A stretch of DNA of 64,000 nt from Skermanella rosea (GTDB taxonomy: Bacteria; Pseudomonadota; Alphaproteobacteria; Azospirillales; Azospirillaceae). Made by a program: the position numbers and the translations under genes. The DNA is taken from the NCBI RefSeq assembly GCF_016806835.2, contig NZ_CP086111.1:908501-972500 (forward strand). The letters run 5' to 3'. The notes under the pieces are model-generated. The model was not told the DNA's origin. It did not search any database and worked only from the letters and a program-made list of their open reading frames with translations. Positions 53,288-61,261 of this stretch are shown here, piece after piece; positions within the stretch are counted from its first letter, which is position 1, and the number at the start of each line of letters is the position of its first letter.

Positions 53288-54064
53288 GTGCCGTCACGCA
53301 CAGCGCTGTTCATCTCCCCCCATCTCGACGACGTCGCCTTCTCCTGCGCCGGGACCTTGGCCGTGCTGAAGGCGGCGGGCTGGCGCACCGTGCTGGCCAC
53401 CGTCTTCACCCGGTCGGTCCCAGACCCGAGCGGGTTCGCGCTCGCCTGCCAGACCGACAAGGGCCTGCCGCCCGAGCTGGACTACATGGCGGTCCGGCGG
53501 GAGGAGGACGCCGCGTTCGGGCGGACGCTGGGAGTGGACGAGGTCCACTGGCTCGACCTGCCCGAAGCGCCGCACCGGGGCTACGGCTCGGCCGTCGAGC
53601 TCTTCTCCGGCATCCGACCGGGGGACGAGGTCTGGCGGGAAGCCGCGGCCCGGATCGGCGCGCTCGCCGGCCGGATCGAGCCGGACCTGATATTCGGCTG
53701 CCAGGCGATCGGCAACCATGTGGACCACCGGCAGACCGTCCGAGCGCTGGTCGAGCTGGGAAGGCCCGTCGCCTGGTACCGGGATCTTCCCTACGTGATC
53801 CGCGCGCCGGAGGAGGCGCCGCCGCCCGGATTGCCCGGCGGATTGCTGCCCCTGGCGGTTCCGGTCGGCGACCACCTGCCGGCCAAGATCGCCGGGGCCT
53901 GCCGCTACGCCACCCAACTCCCGTTCCAGTTCGGCGGGGCGGAGCGGGTCGGTCCGGCACTCACCTCCTTCGCCGCCGACGAGGCGGGCAGGGCCGGCCG
54001 GACCGGGCATGTCGAGCGATTCCTGATCGACGCAGCAGCACTCGAAGCGGTCAGTTCTGCATGA
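53288..54064 (+). CDS. PIG-L/LmbE-family N-acetyl-sugar deacetylase
   Basis: 258 residues from GTG 53288 with GAGGAGG about 9 nt upstream. The zinc site is PHLDD (11-15, His11, Asp14) with the C-terminal HVDH (144-147), and CAGTL follows. It is the PIG-L fold of MshB, BshB and LmbE, which removes acetyl from N-acetylglucosaminyl linkages. In this cluster it would free the amine of the GT4 product. It overlaps the convergent membrane-protein gene by 14 nt and closes the cluster. Confidence 0.88.
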   Translation: MPSRTALFISPHLDDVAFSCAGTLAVLKAAGWRTVLATVFTRSVPDPSGFALACQTDKGLPPELDYMAVRREEDAAFGRTLGVDEVHWLDLPEAPHRGYGSAVELFSGIRPGDEVWREAAARIGALAGRIEPDLIFGCQAIGNHVDHRQTVRALVELGRPVAWYRDLPYVIRAPEEAPPPGLPGGLLPLAVPVGDHLPAKIAGACRYATQLPFQFGGAERVGPALTSFAADEAGRAGRTGHVERFLIDAAALEAVSSA

Positions 54065-54350
54065 CGCCGGCGCCGGGGCCGGCCGATTGCGCCGCCGCCG
54101 ACCGGCGCCGCAGCCAGACGGTCAGATAGGTCCCCAGGCAGCCCCCGGCGCACATGAACAGGATATAGACGGAGTTCTCGGCGTACTGCACGACCACGGC
54201 GGCGCTCAGCATATGCCAGACGAAAGCCAGCATCGCGGCCATTTCCGCCTGCATCGAGACAATATAGTAGGTGTAGCGGGCGTAGAGGAAATCCAGCGCG
54301 AACGCGGACAGGAACACGGCGGCGGCGATCGTCGGGCTGATGTCGAACAT
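54051..54350 (-). CDS. Small integral membrane protein, hypothetical
   Basis: 99 residues from ATG 54350 (an upstream in-frame GTG or ATG start near 54473 would add a low-complexity part). Two or three membrane helices are seen: TIAAAVFLSAFALDFLYARY, MAAMLAFVWHMLSAAVVVQYA and YILFMCAGGCLGTYLTVWL. No good Shine-Dalgarno. Its 3' end overlaps the deacetylase gene. Unknown function. Confidence 0.55.
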   Translation of the reverse strand: MFDISPTIAAAVFLSAFALDFLYARYTYYIVSMQAEMAAMLAFVWHMLSAAVVVQYAENSVYILFMCAGGCLGTYLTVWLRRRSAAAQSAGPGAGVMQN

Positions 54351-54501
54351 GGCTGAGGGCTTTGCGAAGGGTGTTGTCCTGGAGACTTCCTGCCGGTTAT
54401 CTCGTATTAAGGTTAACTCTTTGTAAATCGCGGGATCGTGATCTGTCGCCGGATCGCGGGTTGGGGTTGACAATCCACCCCCGGAGCCCGATCACCGAAC
54501 C

Positions 54502-54906
54502 ATGAGAATACTGCTGCTGGAAGGCGACCTCATCCTGGCCGAAGCCGTCGCCGAGGCCCTGCGCGGGGCCGGATACGACCCGATCGGACCCGTCACCGAG
54601 GTGGACGACGCCATCGCGCTGGCGGAACAGTTCCGCCCCGATCTGGCGCTGATCAACATCGACCTCCCGGCCGGACGCGGGCTGGGCGTCGTCGTCGCCC
54701 GGACGATCGCCCGCAACTGGAACATCAAGTCCCTGTTCACCGCTGGCGACAAGGAGATCGCGCGGCGCAACCGCGATGTCGCCTTCGGATATCTCGCCGG
54801 TCCCGCGACCGTGAACGAGCTGGTCGAGTGCATCGAGGCGATCCGGCTGATCCGCAAGGGCGAGTTCCCGATGCGGATCCCCAAGCGGCTCTCCCCGTTC
54901 CTCTGA
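54502..54906 (+). CDS. Degenerate receiver-domain protein (phosphorylation residues lost)
   Basis: 134 residues with the length and strand/helix pattern of a CheY-type receiver. It keeps an acidic-loop remnant LLLEGDL (Glu7, Asp9), but the phospho-acceptor Asp is Asn52 (LALINIDLP) and the Lys of the conserved K-P pair is Ala99 (GYLAGPAT). Thr80 remains. It therefore cannot be phosphorylated in the usual way and should work as a constitutive or ligand-independent partner of another protein. It stands alone. Confidence 0.8.
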   Translation: MRILLLEGDLILAEAVAEALRGAGYDPIGPVTEVDDAIALAEQFRPDLALINIDLPAGRGLGVVVARTIARNWNIKSLFTAGDKEIARRNRDVAFGYLAGPATVNELVECIEAIRLIRKGEFPMRIPKRLSPFL

Positions 54907-54933
54907 CCGTCCCGGTGCGGCCGGCCGCCGTGA

Positions 54934-55014
54934 TGCTGCATCGCAGCAAAGGCGTCCTTTTGTCACAATCCGGATGAGCCGGCATGGGCATATCGTGTTT
55001 GCTGCAATGCAGCA
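54934..55014. promoter_or_regulatory. Two 15-nt palindromes flanking the promoter area of the small protein gene
   Basis: TGCTGCATCGCAGCA (54934-54948) and TGCTGCAATGCAGCA (55000-55014) are near identical palindromes, 66 nt centre to centre (about six helical turns), in front of the gene at 55031. They look like paired operator sites allowing DNA looping. TTGTCA at 54960 has no well-spaced -10. Confidence 0.45.
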
Positions 55015-55030
55015 TAACGCGAGGTATCCG

Positions 55031-55249
55031 ATGCTCGTCACGCTCTCGATGGTGTTTTGCCTGATCGCCGATCCGACACAGTGCCGGACGGTCACTCCCT
55101 TGATCCCCGACGACCAGTATCTCACTATGTCCAACTGCCCGATCGCGGGACAGACGGAGGGCGCCCGGTGGGTGGACGAGCATCCGAACTACCGCATGAC
55201 CCGGGTCCGCTGCCGGATGGGCAACAAGCCGAAGGAACAGAGCATCTGA
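55031..55249 (+). CDS. Small cysteine-containing protein, hypothetical
   Basis: 72 residues from ATG 55031 with GAGGT 6 nt upstream. The start is hydrophobic (MLVTLSMVFCLIAD) and the rest has Cys10, Cys18, Cys35 and Cys60 with a repeat-free basic tail. A membrane or secreted location is possible, as is zinc binding. It is followed by a strong terminator. Unknown function. Confidence 0.6.
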   Translation: MLVTLSMVFCLIADPTQCRTVTPLIPDDQYLTMSNCPIAGQTEGARWVDEHPNYRMTRVRCRMGNKPKEQSI

Positions 55250-55254
55250 TCCCG

Positions 55255-55299
55255 CCGAAACATTCCCGCCGGCGGAGCGCGCCGGCGGGGATGTTTCGG
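55255..55299. terminator. Bidirectional terminator hairpin
   Basis: A 20-bp stem (55255-55274 with 55280-55299, one wobble pair) and a 5-nt loop lies between convergent genes. The stem has A-rich and T-rich flanks in both directions (GAAACA and TGTTTC), suited to stopping transcripts from both sides. Confidence 0.85.
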
Positions 55300-55300
55300 A

Positions 55301-56140
55301 TCAGGTCGTCACATTGATGCTGATCGCGGCGGTCGTGCCGGTCGAGATGCTGCCCGAAAGCAGGTTCAGGCTGACGGTCGTCGTCATGCCCGGAGTCCCG
55401 TTGTCATAGGACGTGCCGATCACCGATGCCGACTTGCCCTCGCTGGTCAATGCCATGAACCGCTTGGGATCGATCGCGATGTTGTCGGCGGTGGTGGTGG
55501 CGCTGTCGGCAGCGGTGAAGTTGCGCAGCGAATAGGTGTTGGTCACGCCGCCGTCCGCCGAGGTCACGTCGAAGAAGTCCGACATCTTCAGGCCGCGCGT
55601 CCCGAAGCCGAACAGTTCGGACTCGTTGTTCAGGAAGCCGTCGGCATTGACGTCGTAGCCCAGCATGGTCTGGGAATTGAAGCCGCCGAACTTGTCGGCC
55701 GCCGCCTTGTACGCGTCGTAGGCTCGGGACTGGAAGGCGTCCAGGTACTTCTGCTTGGTCGTCGGGTCGGTGATCCAGGTGGGGTCCGCCGCAGTCGGGT
55801 AGGGACCCTGCTTCAATTCCAGGAAGACGGCGGAGTCCATCGTGTCGAAATTGACCAGCGAACCGAACTTGGCGGCATTGTCGCTCGTCAGGTTCGTGGC
55901 GTTGATCGAGATGTCGCCGTTGAGCTTGCCGCTGCTGTAGTCATAGGCGAGAGCGTCGCCCAGGGTGGAGAACTTCTGTTCCTTGACCGCGGTCCCGCTC
56001 TCCGTGAACTTGGCGGCGGCTTCCGCCTGCCGTTCCGGCGTCAGGGAATCCCAGATCCGCTTGCGGTCGTCCGATGCGAGCCGCAGGTTCGAGAGATACC
56101 CGGAAGGCATGCTGGTCGCGGTTGCCGAGGTCGTAGACAT
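55301..56140 (-). CDS. Protein of unknown function with EF-hand-like loop
   Basis: 279 residues, no signal peptide. Residues about 1-60 are helical and polar (YLSNLRLASDDRKRIWDSL); a middle part contains the calcium-loop pattern DVNADGFLNNESELFG (about 163-178). The C-terminal third is Thr/Ser/Asn/Gly-rich (NYS-type, ending SISTGTTAAISINVTT), low in Cys and positive charge, as in type I or type IX secreted proteins. Secretion without a signal peptide is therefore likely but unproven. It ends one base from the terminator hairpin. Confidence 0.6.
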   Translation of the reverse strand: MSTTSATATSMPSGYLSNLRLASDDRKRIWDSLTPERQAEAAAKFTESGTAVKEQKFSTLGDALAYDYSSGKLNGDISINATNLTSDNAAKFGSLVNFDTMDSAVFLELKQGPYPTAADPTWITDPTTKQKYLDAFQSRAYDAYKAAADKFGGFNSQTMLGYDVNADGFLNNESELFGFGTRGLKMSDFFDVTSADGGVTNTYSLRNFTAADSATTTADNIAIDPKRFMALTSEGKSASVIGTSYDNGTPGMTTTVSLNLLSGSISTGTTAAISINVTT

Positions 56141-56399
56141 CGCCCACTCTCCATCCTATGCGTTCTGCGTCGGAGTCATGCAAGTAGCGTGCCTCAATTT
56201 TCGATGCACGGATCAAGTGTATAGCATGCGGGGCCGATTCGCAAGCGGGTCGGACGCGGACATTCCTGCTACCCGGCACGGCAAGTCCTGCCGGGCGGCG
56301 GCGGACGGAGCGTCCTTGTTTGCCGGGCAGGGGGAACCGGCGTCGGATAAGGTTGTTGCCTGTCCGAATACCGGTTTCCTCGAACTCCGCCCGCCCATC

Positions 56400-57197
56400 A
56401 TGACCACGCCCAGTGCAAACCCGTCATCCGTACCCTACAGCCCGACGTTCCGCTGGGCCGGCTATCTGCTGGGTTTCGCTTTCGGCGGGTTCTTCGACGG
56501 CATCCTGCTGCACCAGATCCTGCAATGGCATCATCTGCTGAGCGGGCTGGATAGTCCCTCGCTTGCGGACATCCAGGTCCAGATCCTCGCCGACGGCCTG
56601 TTCCATCTCGCCATGTACGGGGTCGCCGGGGTGGGGCTCTGGATGCTCTGGCGGACGCGGCGGGAGTTCGGCGGGGACGGGGCGGACAGGTTGCTGTTCG
56701 GTACCTTCCTGGTCGGCTTCGGCGTCTGGCACATCGTGGACGCCGTCCTGAACCACTGGATCCTGGGACTGCATCATATCCGCATGGACAGCGACGCTCC
56801 GCTGTTCTGGGACTTGGTCGCCTTCGCGTTCGGGATCGCGGTGACCGCCGCCGGATGGCTGACCCTTCGAAAGTCTCGGAACGGCGGGGGAGGGGGAAGC
56901 AAGGGAGCCCTGGCCGCGTCCGTGCTGAGCCTGGCCGTCCTGGTCGCCGGCCCGGTGGCGCTCCTGCCGCCGGCCGGCATATCCACGGTGACGGCGCTGT
57001 TCCCGCCCGGCACCGCCCCCGGAACGGTGCTCGCCGCGGCGGCATCCGTCGACGGCCGCGTGATCGCGGGCGCCGACGGGGTCTGGATCATCGACGTGCC
57101 CGACCGCGCTCGGGCGCTCGGACTGTACCGTAATGGCGCCGTCCATGTGGGCGGATCGCTCTTCCCGATCGGCTGCTTCTCGGCCGGGCTTTCCTGA
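56400..57197 (+). CDS. DUF2243 membrane protein with C-terminal extension
   Basis: 265 residues from ATG 56400. Four membrane segments: about 20-45 (GYLLGFAFGGFFDGILLHQIL, with two His pairs following in LQWHHLL), 55-80, 95-120 (GFGVWHIVDAVLNHWILGLHHIR) and 135-155. The His-rich membrane core is the DUF2243 pattern. A Gly-rich linker and a soluble tail of about 80 residues (IAGADGVWIIDVPD) look like an extra domain. Function unknown; the His pattern suggests metal or haem binding. Confidence 0.7.
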   Translation: MTTPSANPSSVPYSPTFRWAGYLLGFAFGGFFDGILLHQILQWHHLLSGLDSPSLADIQVQILADGLFHLAMYGVAGVGLWMLWRTRREFGGDGADRLLFGTFLVGFGVWHIVDAVLNHWILGLHHIRMDSDAPLFWDLVAFAFGIAVTAAGWLTLRKSRNGGGGGSKGALAASVLSLAVLVAGPVALLPPAGISTVTALFPPGTAPGTVLAAAASVDGRVIAGADGVWIIDVPDRARALGLYRNGAVHVGGSLFPIGCFSAGLS

Positions 57198-57219
57198 GGC
57201 GGGCTGTCCTGAGCCGGAC

Positions 57220-57627
57220 TTACGGGGTGCAGCCCGGAGGCATCAGGTAGAGCGAGCCGTCGGCGCGCTTGATCACGTAGCAATTGGAGCCTTCGTAGGC
57301 CAGGATCGACAGGCTGTTGAACCCTCGCAGCCCCTTCAACTCCTTGGGCAGGTTGCCCGGCGGCACCTTCGCGGGCCTGCCCTTGGACGGCGAGTTCGGA
57401 TGCTCCTCCACCAGAGCGCCGACCAGTTCGCCCCTGCGGTTCAGGATCAGCGCCAGGGTCGGTTCGGCGACGCCCGCCTTCCGCAGCGTATCGACCGTAG
57501 CCTGATCGAGCGGGGCCGTCGGCAGGTCGGCCTCGGGTGCCGCGGTCTGAGCACCGGCGGGAACGGTCAGCATGAACAGGGCGGCGCAAAATCCTGCCGC
57601 GGCAATCCTCAGGCGTGAACAAGGCAT
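57220..57627 (-). CDS. Secreted protein of unknown function
   Basis: 135 residues. A signal peptide (about 1-26, AGA|QTAAP) precedes a helical segment (DQATVDTLRKAGVAEPTLALILNRRGELV), a basic Pro/Lys-rich turn and a beta-rich end (GLRGFNSLSILAYEGSNCYVIKRADGSLYLMPPG). It lies 35 nt downstream of the FecR-barrel gene on the same strand, so it probably belongs to the same operon. Not recognised. Confidence 0.6.
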   Translation of the reverse strand: MPCSRLRIAAAGFCAALFMLTVPAGAQTAAPEADLPTAPLDQATVDTLRKAGVAEPTLALILNRRGELVGALVEEHPNSPSKGRPAKVPPGNLPKELKGLRGFNSLSILAYEGSNCYVIKRADGSLYLMPPGCTP

Positions 57628-57662
57628 GGCTGTCGCTCCTTGGATTAGAGGATCTTGAGGGT

Positions 57663-60600
57663 TCAGAAAGTAAGGGAGATGCGCCCCAGCACCGTGCGCG
57701 CCGGGATGAAGCGTGGACGTGTCAGCGAGTTGGTAATCGAGTCGAGATCCTGGTACAGGAATTCTTCGTCTAAAATGTTCCGGACTTCAAGGCTGATCGA
57801 TCCCCGGCGGTTGGGAAGCCGGAAGCCGAGCGCCGCATCGACCGTGACGAAGTTCTCGCGCGTCTGGTCGAAGGACTGCGGCAGGCGCTCCTCGACCTGC
57901 TGGCTCACGAAGTTCGCGCCGACGCGGGCGAACAGGCCGTTGTCGGCGAAATAGCGGACCTGGACCGGCACCGTCAGGGTGCGCAGTTCCGCGATATCGA
58001 CCTGCTGGTTGGTATTGTCGATGTCCTGCCACTGGGCTTCGGCCGAGACCGCCCAGTCCCGGGAAGCGGCCCAGTAGAGATAGCCCCGAGCCTCGTCCTC
58101 CGTGCGCTCGTCGGTCCGGTACTCCGGCGGGTCGCGCTGCACGACCAGCGGCACGTCCAGATCCCGGCGGGTATACTCGACCCCGCCGAAGAGCGAACCG
58201 AAGCCGCCGCGGGCCAGCGTGGCATCGAGACCGATGCCCTTGACCCAGGCGCTGGTCTGGTTGAACTCGTCGGTGAACTGGTTGAAGCCGGCGATCTGGG
58301 TCGGTTCAAGGGTCTGGTCGACGATCAGGAGCCGCTTGAAGGTCCGGAACGCCGCAGCGCGCAGCCGCAGCCGGTCGTTGACCTGCCACTGGATGCCGGC
58401 TTTCGGATTGACCTCGCTGAAGTCGAGCACGCCGTTCTCGAACTTGTCGCCGCTCAATCCCAGCGTCACGGTCACGTCGCGCAAGGGGGTCAGGTTGACG
58501 TAGCCGTAGGCGTTGGTCTGCCGGTTCGTGAAACGTTCGGTGGTCGGGAAACTCTGGCCCAGAGCGGGGATATCGAGGGTGGCGACGTTCCGCTGGCGGA
58601 TGCTGGCGAAACCGCCGCCCGCCGTCACGTTGAACAGGTCGCCCCGGTAGATGCCCTGGACCTGCGTGTCGGAACCGGTCTGCTTGATGTCGTCGGTGAA
58701 GGTGAATTCGTCCTCGGCCTGGACCTGGCTGGACTCCCGGTCGCTGACGATCACCGAGGCCAGCAGGTCCACGCGCGGCGTCGGCGAGTAGCGCAGGCCG
58801 ACCCGGGCCGTGTCCTGGTCGATGTCGGTACGGCTGTCCCGCGAGAAGTCGTCCGGATCGAAATTCTGCGCCAAGTCCCCCTGTTCGCTGCGGCGGGACC
58901 GCAGTTCCGCCTGGAGGCTCAGGGTGTCGGTCAGCGCCGCTTGGCCGAAAAGCGTGTAGATGTCGTACTCGACATCGTTGTTCTCGCGGTAGCCGTCGCT
59001 CTGGTAGTGGAACTGGCCGGCGCTGAAGGCCGCCCGCCCGACGATGCCCGACAGCGTCAGCTCGTCCGCCCGGGTGTCCAGATTCCCGATGACGCCGGCG
59101 GCGTTCAGACGGATCTGGTCGCGCTCGAACAGTGCGCCGTACTCATTGAAGCCGGCTTCCGACGGAAGGGCGCCGGGCAGGATTTGCAGGTCCGTCGTGC
59201 TCAGGCTGGGCTGCACCGGGTCGATGGTGATTGGCTGGAGGAGCTGCGACCGGAGCAGGGCGCTGGACCGGGCGATCTCGTGGCGCTCCTGCTGTCCGTA
59301 AAGGTCGGACAGGAAGCGCTCGACCGACGCGCTGCCGGGATCGGCGGCGAGCGACGCCGACCCCACCGGCAGGCCGAGGCGCTCGAAACCCAGGTCCCTG
59401 TAGATCCGGCCCAGCCCGGCGCCACGGGTCGCCAGATCCTCGTTCAGCAGCAGGCGGGAGCGGAAAGGCGCCCGGTTGTCGTTCAGCTCGATGGACCGCT
59501 GGATCTCCGCCAGCGCCTCGACCGGCTGGTTGGCCGCCCGGAGCCGCAACCCTTCGAAGAGGAAGGGCGTCGGATCCTTCGGATCGAGCTGCTTGGCGAT
59601 CTCGTACTGTCCGGCCGCCCGGTCGTCGCGCCGCTCCTCGTCGTAGCCGCGGCCGAGATAGCTGCGGACCAGGGCGTTCCCGGTGTCCAGGCCGGCGGCG
59701 ATCTCGATCTCGTTGCGCCCGGCTTCCAGGTGGCCCTGCCGGATCAGGGCCAAGCCCAGCCCCAGGCGCGGCTGCGGGTCGGCCGGCTCCAGCCGGACCG
59801 CGCGCTCGAACGCGGCCTGCGCCCCGCCCGGATCCTGGCGGACCAGCGCCGCGAATCCCAGCACCGTCTGCGCCCGGCCCAGGTCCGGCGCCAGCTCGGC
59901 CGCCGCGCGCGCGGACCTTTCCGCCTCGCTCCTGTAGCCCAGGGTCATCAGGATCTCGGCCAGCCGCGCGCGGGCAAGGGCGTCGCCCGGGTTTGCCGCG
60001 ACCGCTTCCTCCAGGGTGGCGCGGGCGGCCTCCAGGTCGAGGGCAGCCTGCTGCGCATAGGACAGGGCGATCCGGGCCGGGGCGGAGCGGGGGGCTAGGT
60101 CGACCGCCCGGCGGCCGTCGGCCAGCGCCGGTTCCGTCTCGTTCTGGGCGACCCGGATGACGCTGCGCAACGCCAGCGCGTCGGCGTTTCCGGGAGCCCG
60201 CGACAGCATGGCCTCGACCCCGGCGCGGGCTTCCTCGACCCGGCCGACTTCCAGCAGCAGCGACTGGCGGAACAGGGCGATGCGGTCCGGCGCCGGACCT
60301 CCCGCGGCGGCGTCGAGCCGGGCTATGGCACCGGCGAAATCGCCCCGGCGGCGGAGTTCCAGCGCGTCGGCGATGGCGGGCGGCAGGTCCCCGGGGCCGG
60401 CGGCGGGAGCGGCGGTGACTTCGGTCACGATCGGCTGGTAGTACAGCGTCCAGTGCGCCGCGTCGCGCGGGCGGACGGCGACGCCCTGGACCGGCGCCGC
60501 GCCGGCCCGCGCCTCCGCCGTTCCCGCGGCGGCCAGGACTACGGCGCCCTGCGCGTTGCTGGCCCGGACCTTGCCGTCGAACACCGTGACCGCCGCCCGG

Positions 60601-61055
60601 TCCGCCTCGGCGAGCACCAGGAACTCGGTGCCCTCGACCGACGCGTTCACGAAGGGCGTGTTGATGCTGAGGCTGCGCGGGCGGTGGCTGAACACCTGCA
60701 TGATGCCCTTGATCAGGTCCAGCACCGACGGCTCCTCCGCCGGCACCGCCCCGACCTGCAGCGTCGTCTCCTGGTCCAGGCGCAGCACCGAGTCGTTGGC
60801 CAGCGCGATCGCGGCCCGGCTGTACTTGCCGGTGCGCACCATGTCGCCGGCGCACAGCGGCTCCTCGATCCGGGCGGCACGCCACGAGCCGTCCGCGATC
60901 CTGCGCTCGACGCCGCCCTCGACCGACGCGATGCGCCCGACAGGCGCCGCGCAGGCCGCCTCGAAGGATTGCGCCGCGGCCGGCGCGGCCGCGGCCGTCA
61001 TGCCGGCTGCGAGCAATGCCAATACCGAGGACTTGGGGAGCTTGGTGGTTATCAT
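57663..61055 (-). CDS. FecR-like / TPR / TonB-receptor-like beta-barrel fusion protein
   Basis: 1130 residues. Signal peptide (about 1-28); FecR-like domain (about 35-200: ADGSWRAARIEEPLCAGDMVRTG, SSVEGTEFLVLAEADRAAV-type segment, VFDGKV); a TPR superhelix (about 225-560: ALALRSVIRVAQNETEPALADGRRAVDLAP, GDALARARLAEILMTLGYRSEAE, repeated); then a beta-barrel (about 620-1130) ending in the TonB-dependent receptor C-terminus EVRNILDEEFLYQDLDSI... to LGRISLTF. No plug domain or TonB box is visible. It may be an outer-membrane sensor or assembly platform. The combination is uncommon. Confidence 0.75.
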   Translation of the reverse strand: MITTKLPKSSVLALLAAGMTAAAAPAAAQSFEAACAAPVGRIASVEGGVERRIADGSWRAARIEEPLCAGDMVRTGKYSRAAIALANDSVLRLDQETTLQVGAVPAEEPSVLDLIKGIMQVFSHRPRSLSINTPFVNASVEGTEFLVLAEADRAAVTVFDGKVRASNAQGAVVLAAAGTAEARAGAAPVQGVAVRPRDAAHWTLYYQPIVTEVTAAPAAGPGDLPPAIADALELRRRGDFAGAIARLDAAAGGPAPDRIALFRQSLLLEVGRVEEARAGVEAMLSRAPGNADALALRSVIRVAQNETEPALADGRRAVDLAPRSAPARIALSYAQQAALDLEAARATLEEAVAANPGDALARARLAEILMTLGYRSEAERSARAAAELAPDLGRAQTVLGFAALVRQDPGGAQAAFERAVRLEPADPQPRLGLGLALIRQGHLEAGRNEIEIAAGLDTGNALVRSYLGRGYDEERRDDRAAGQYEIAKQLDPKDPTPFLFEGLRLRAANQPVEALAEIQRSIELNDNRAPFRSRLLLNEDLATRGAGLGRIYRDLGFERLGLPVGSASLAADPGSASVERFLSDLYGQQERHEIARSSALLRSQLLQPITIDPVQPSLSTTDLQILPGALPSEAGFNEYGALFERDQIRLNAAGVIGNLDTRADELTLSGIVGRAAFSAGQFHYQSDGYRENNDVEYDIYTLFGQAALTDTLSLQAELRSRRSEQGDLAQNFDPDDFSRDSRTDIDQDTARVGLRYSPTPRVDLLASVIVSDRESSQVQAEDEFTFTDDIKQTGSDTQVQGIYRGDLFNVTAGGGFASIRQRNVATLDIPALGQSFPTTERFTNRQTNAYGYVNLTPLRDVTVTLGLSGDKFENGVLDFSEVNPKAGIQWQVNDRLRLRAAAFRTFKRLLIVDQTLEPTQIAGFNQFTDEFNQTSAWVKGIGLDATLARGGFGSLFGGVEYTRRDLDVPLVVQRDPPEYRTDERTEDEARGYLYWAASRDWAVSAEAQWQDIDNTNQQVDIAELRTLTVPVQVRYFADNGLFARVGANFVSQQVEERLPQSFDQTRENFVTVDAALGFRLPNRRGSISLEVRNILDEEFLYQDLDSITNSLTRPRFIPARTVLGRISLTF

Positions 61056-61171
61056 GGAATTCGAGCCTATGAAATAGCGGGTTCCATTGACCCGAATGGT
61101 CGATCGCGGTAAGTGAGATCACTTGGTGCGGATCTTCCACAAGAACTGATGATGTGCACTCGCAACCTTCG

Positions 61172-61218
61172 ATATCGCATTTTGCCCTGCGGCCGGCATT
61201 ATTTAAATCATGCGATAT
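61172..61218. promoter_or_regulatory. Inverted repeat in the control region of the FecR-barrel gene
   Basis: ATATCGCAT (61172-61180) and ATGCGATAT (61210-61218) are exact inverted 9-mers, 29 nt apart, around an AT-rich ATTTAAAT. They lie about 117-163 nt upstream of the FecR-barrel start, in the 206-nt gap to the cyclase gene. Could be an operator or a hairpin. Confidence 0.4.
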
Positions 61219-61261
61219 AGTACATTCAAGCTAAAATTGCCCCAGTCATATATCGAATCTG

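Noticed and set aside
44500..54064. The cluster as plain mycothiol or bacillithiol biosynthesis.
   Set aside because: No MshC-like cysteine ligase, MshD acetyltransferase or BshC is present, and YcaO, dehydrogenase, isomerase and methyltransferase genes have no place in those pathways.
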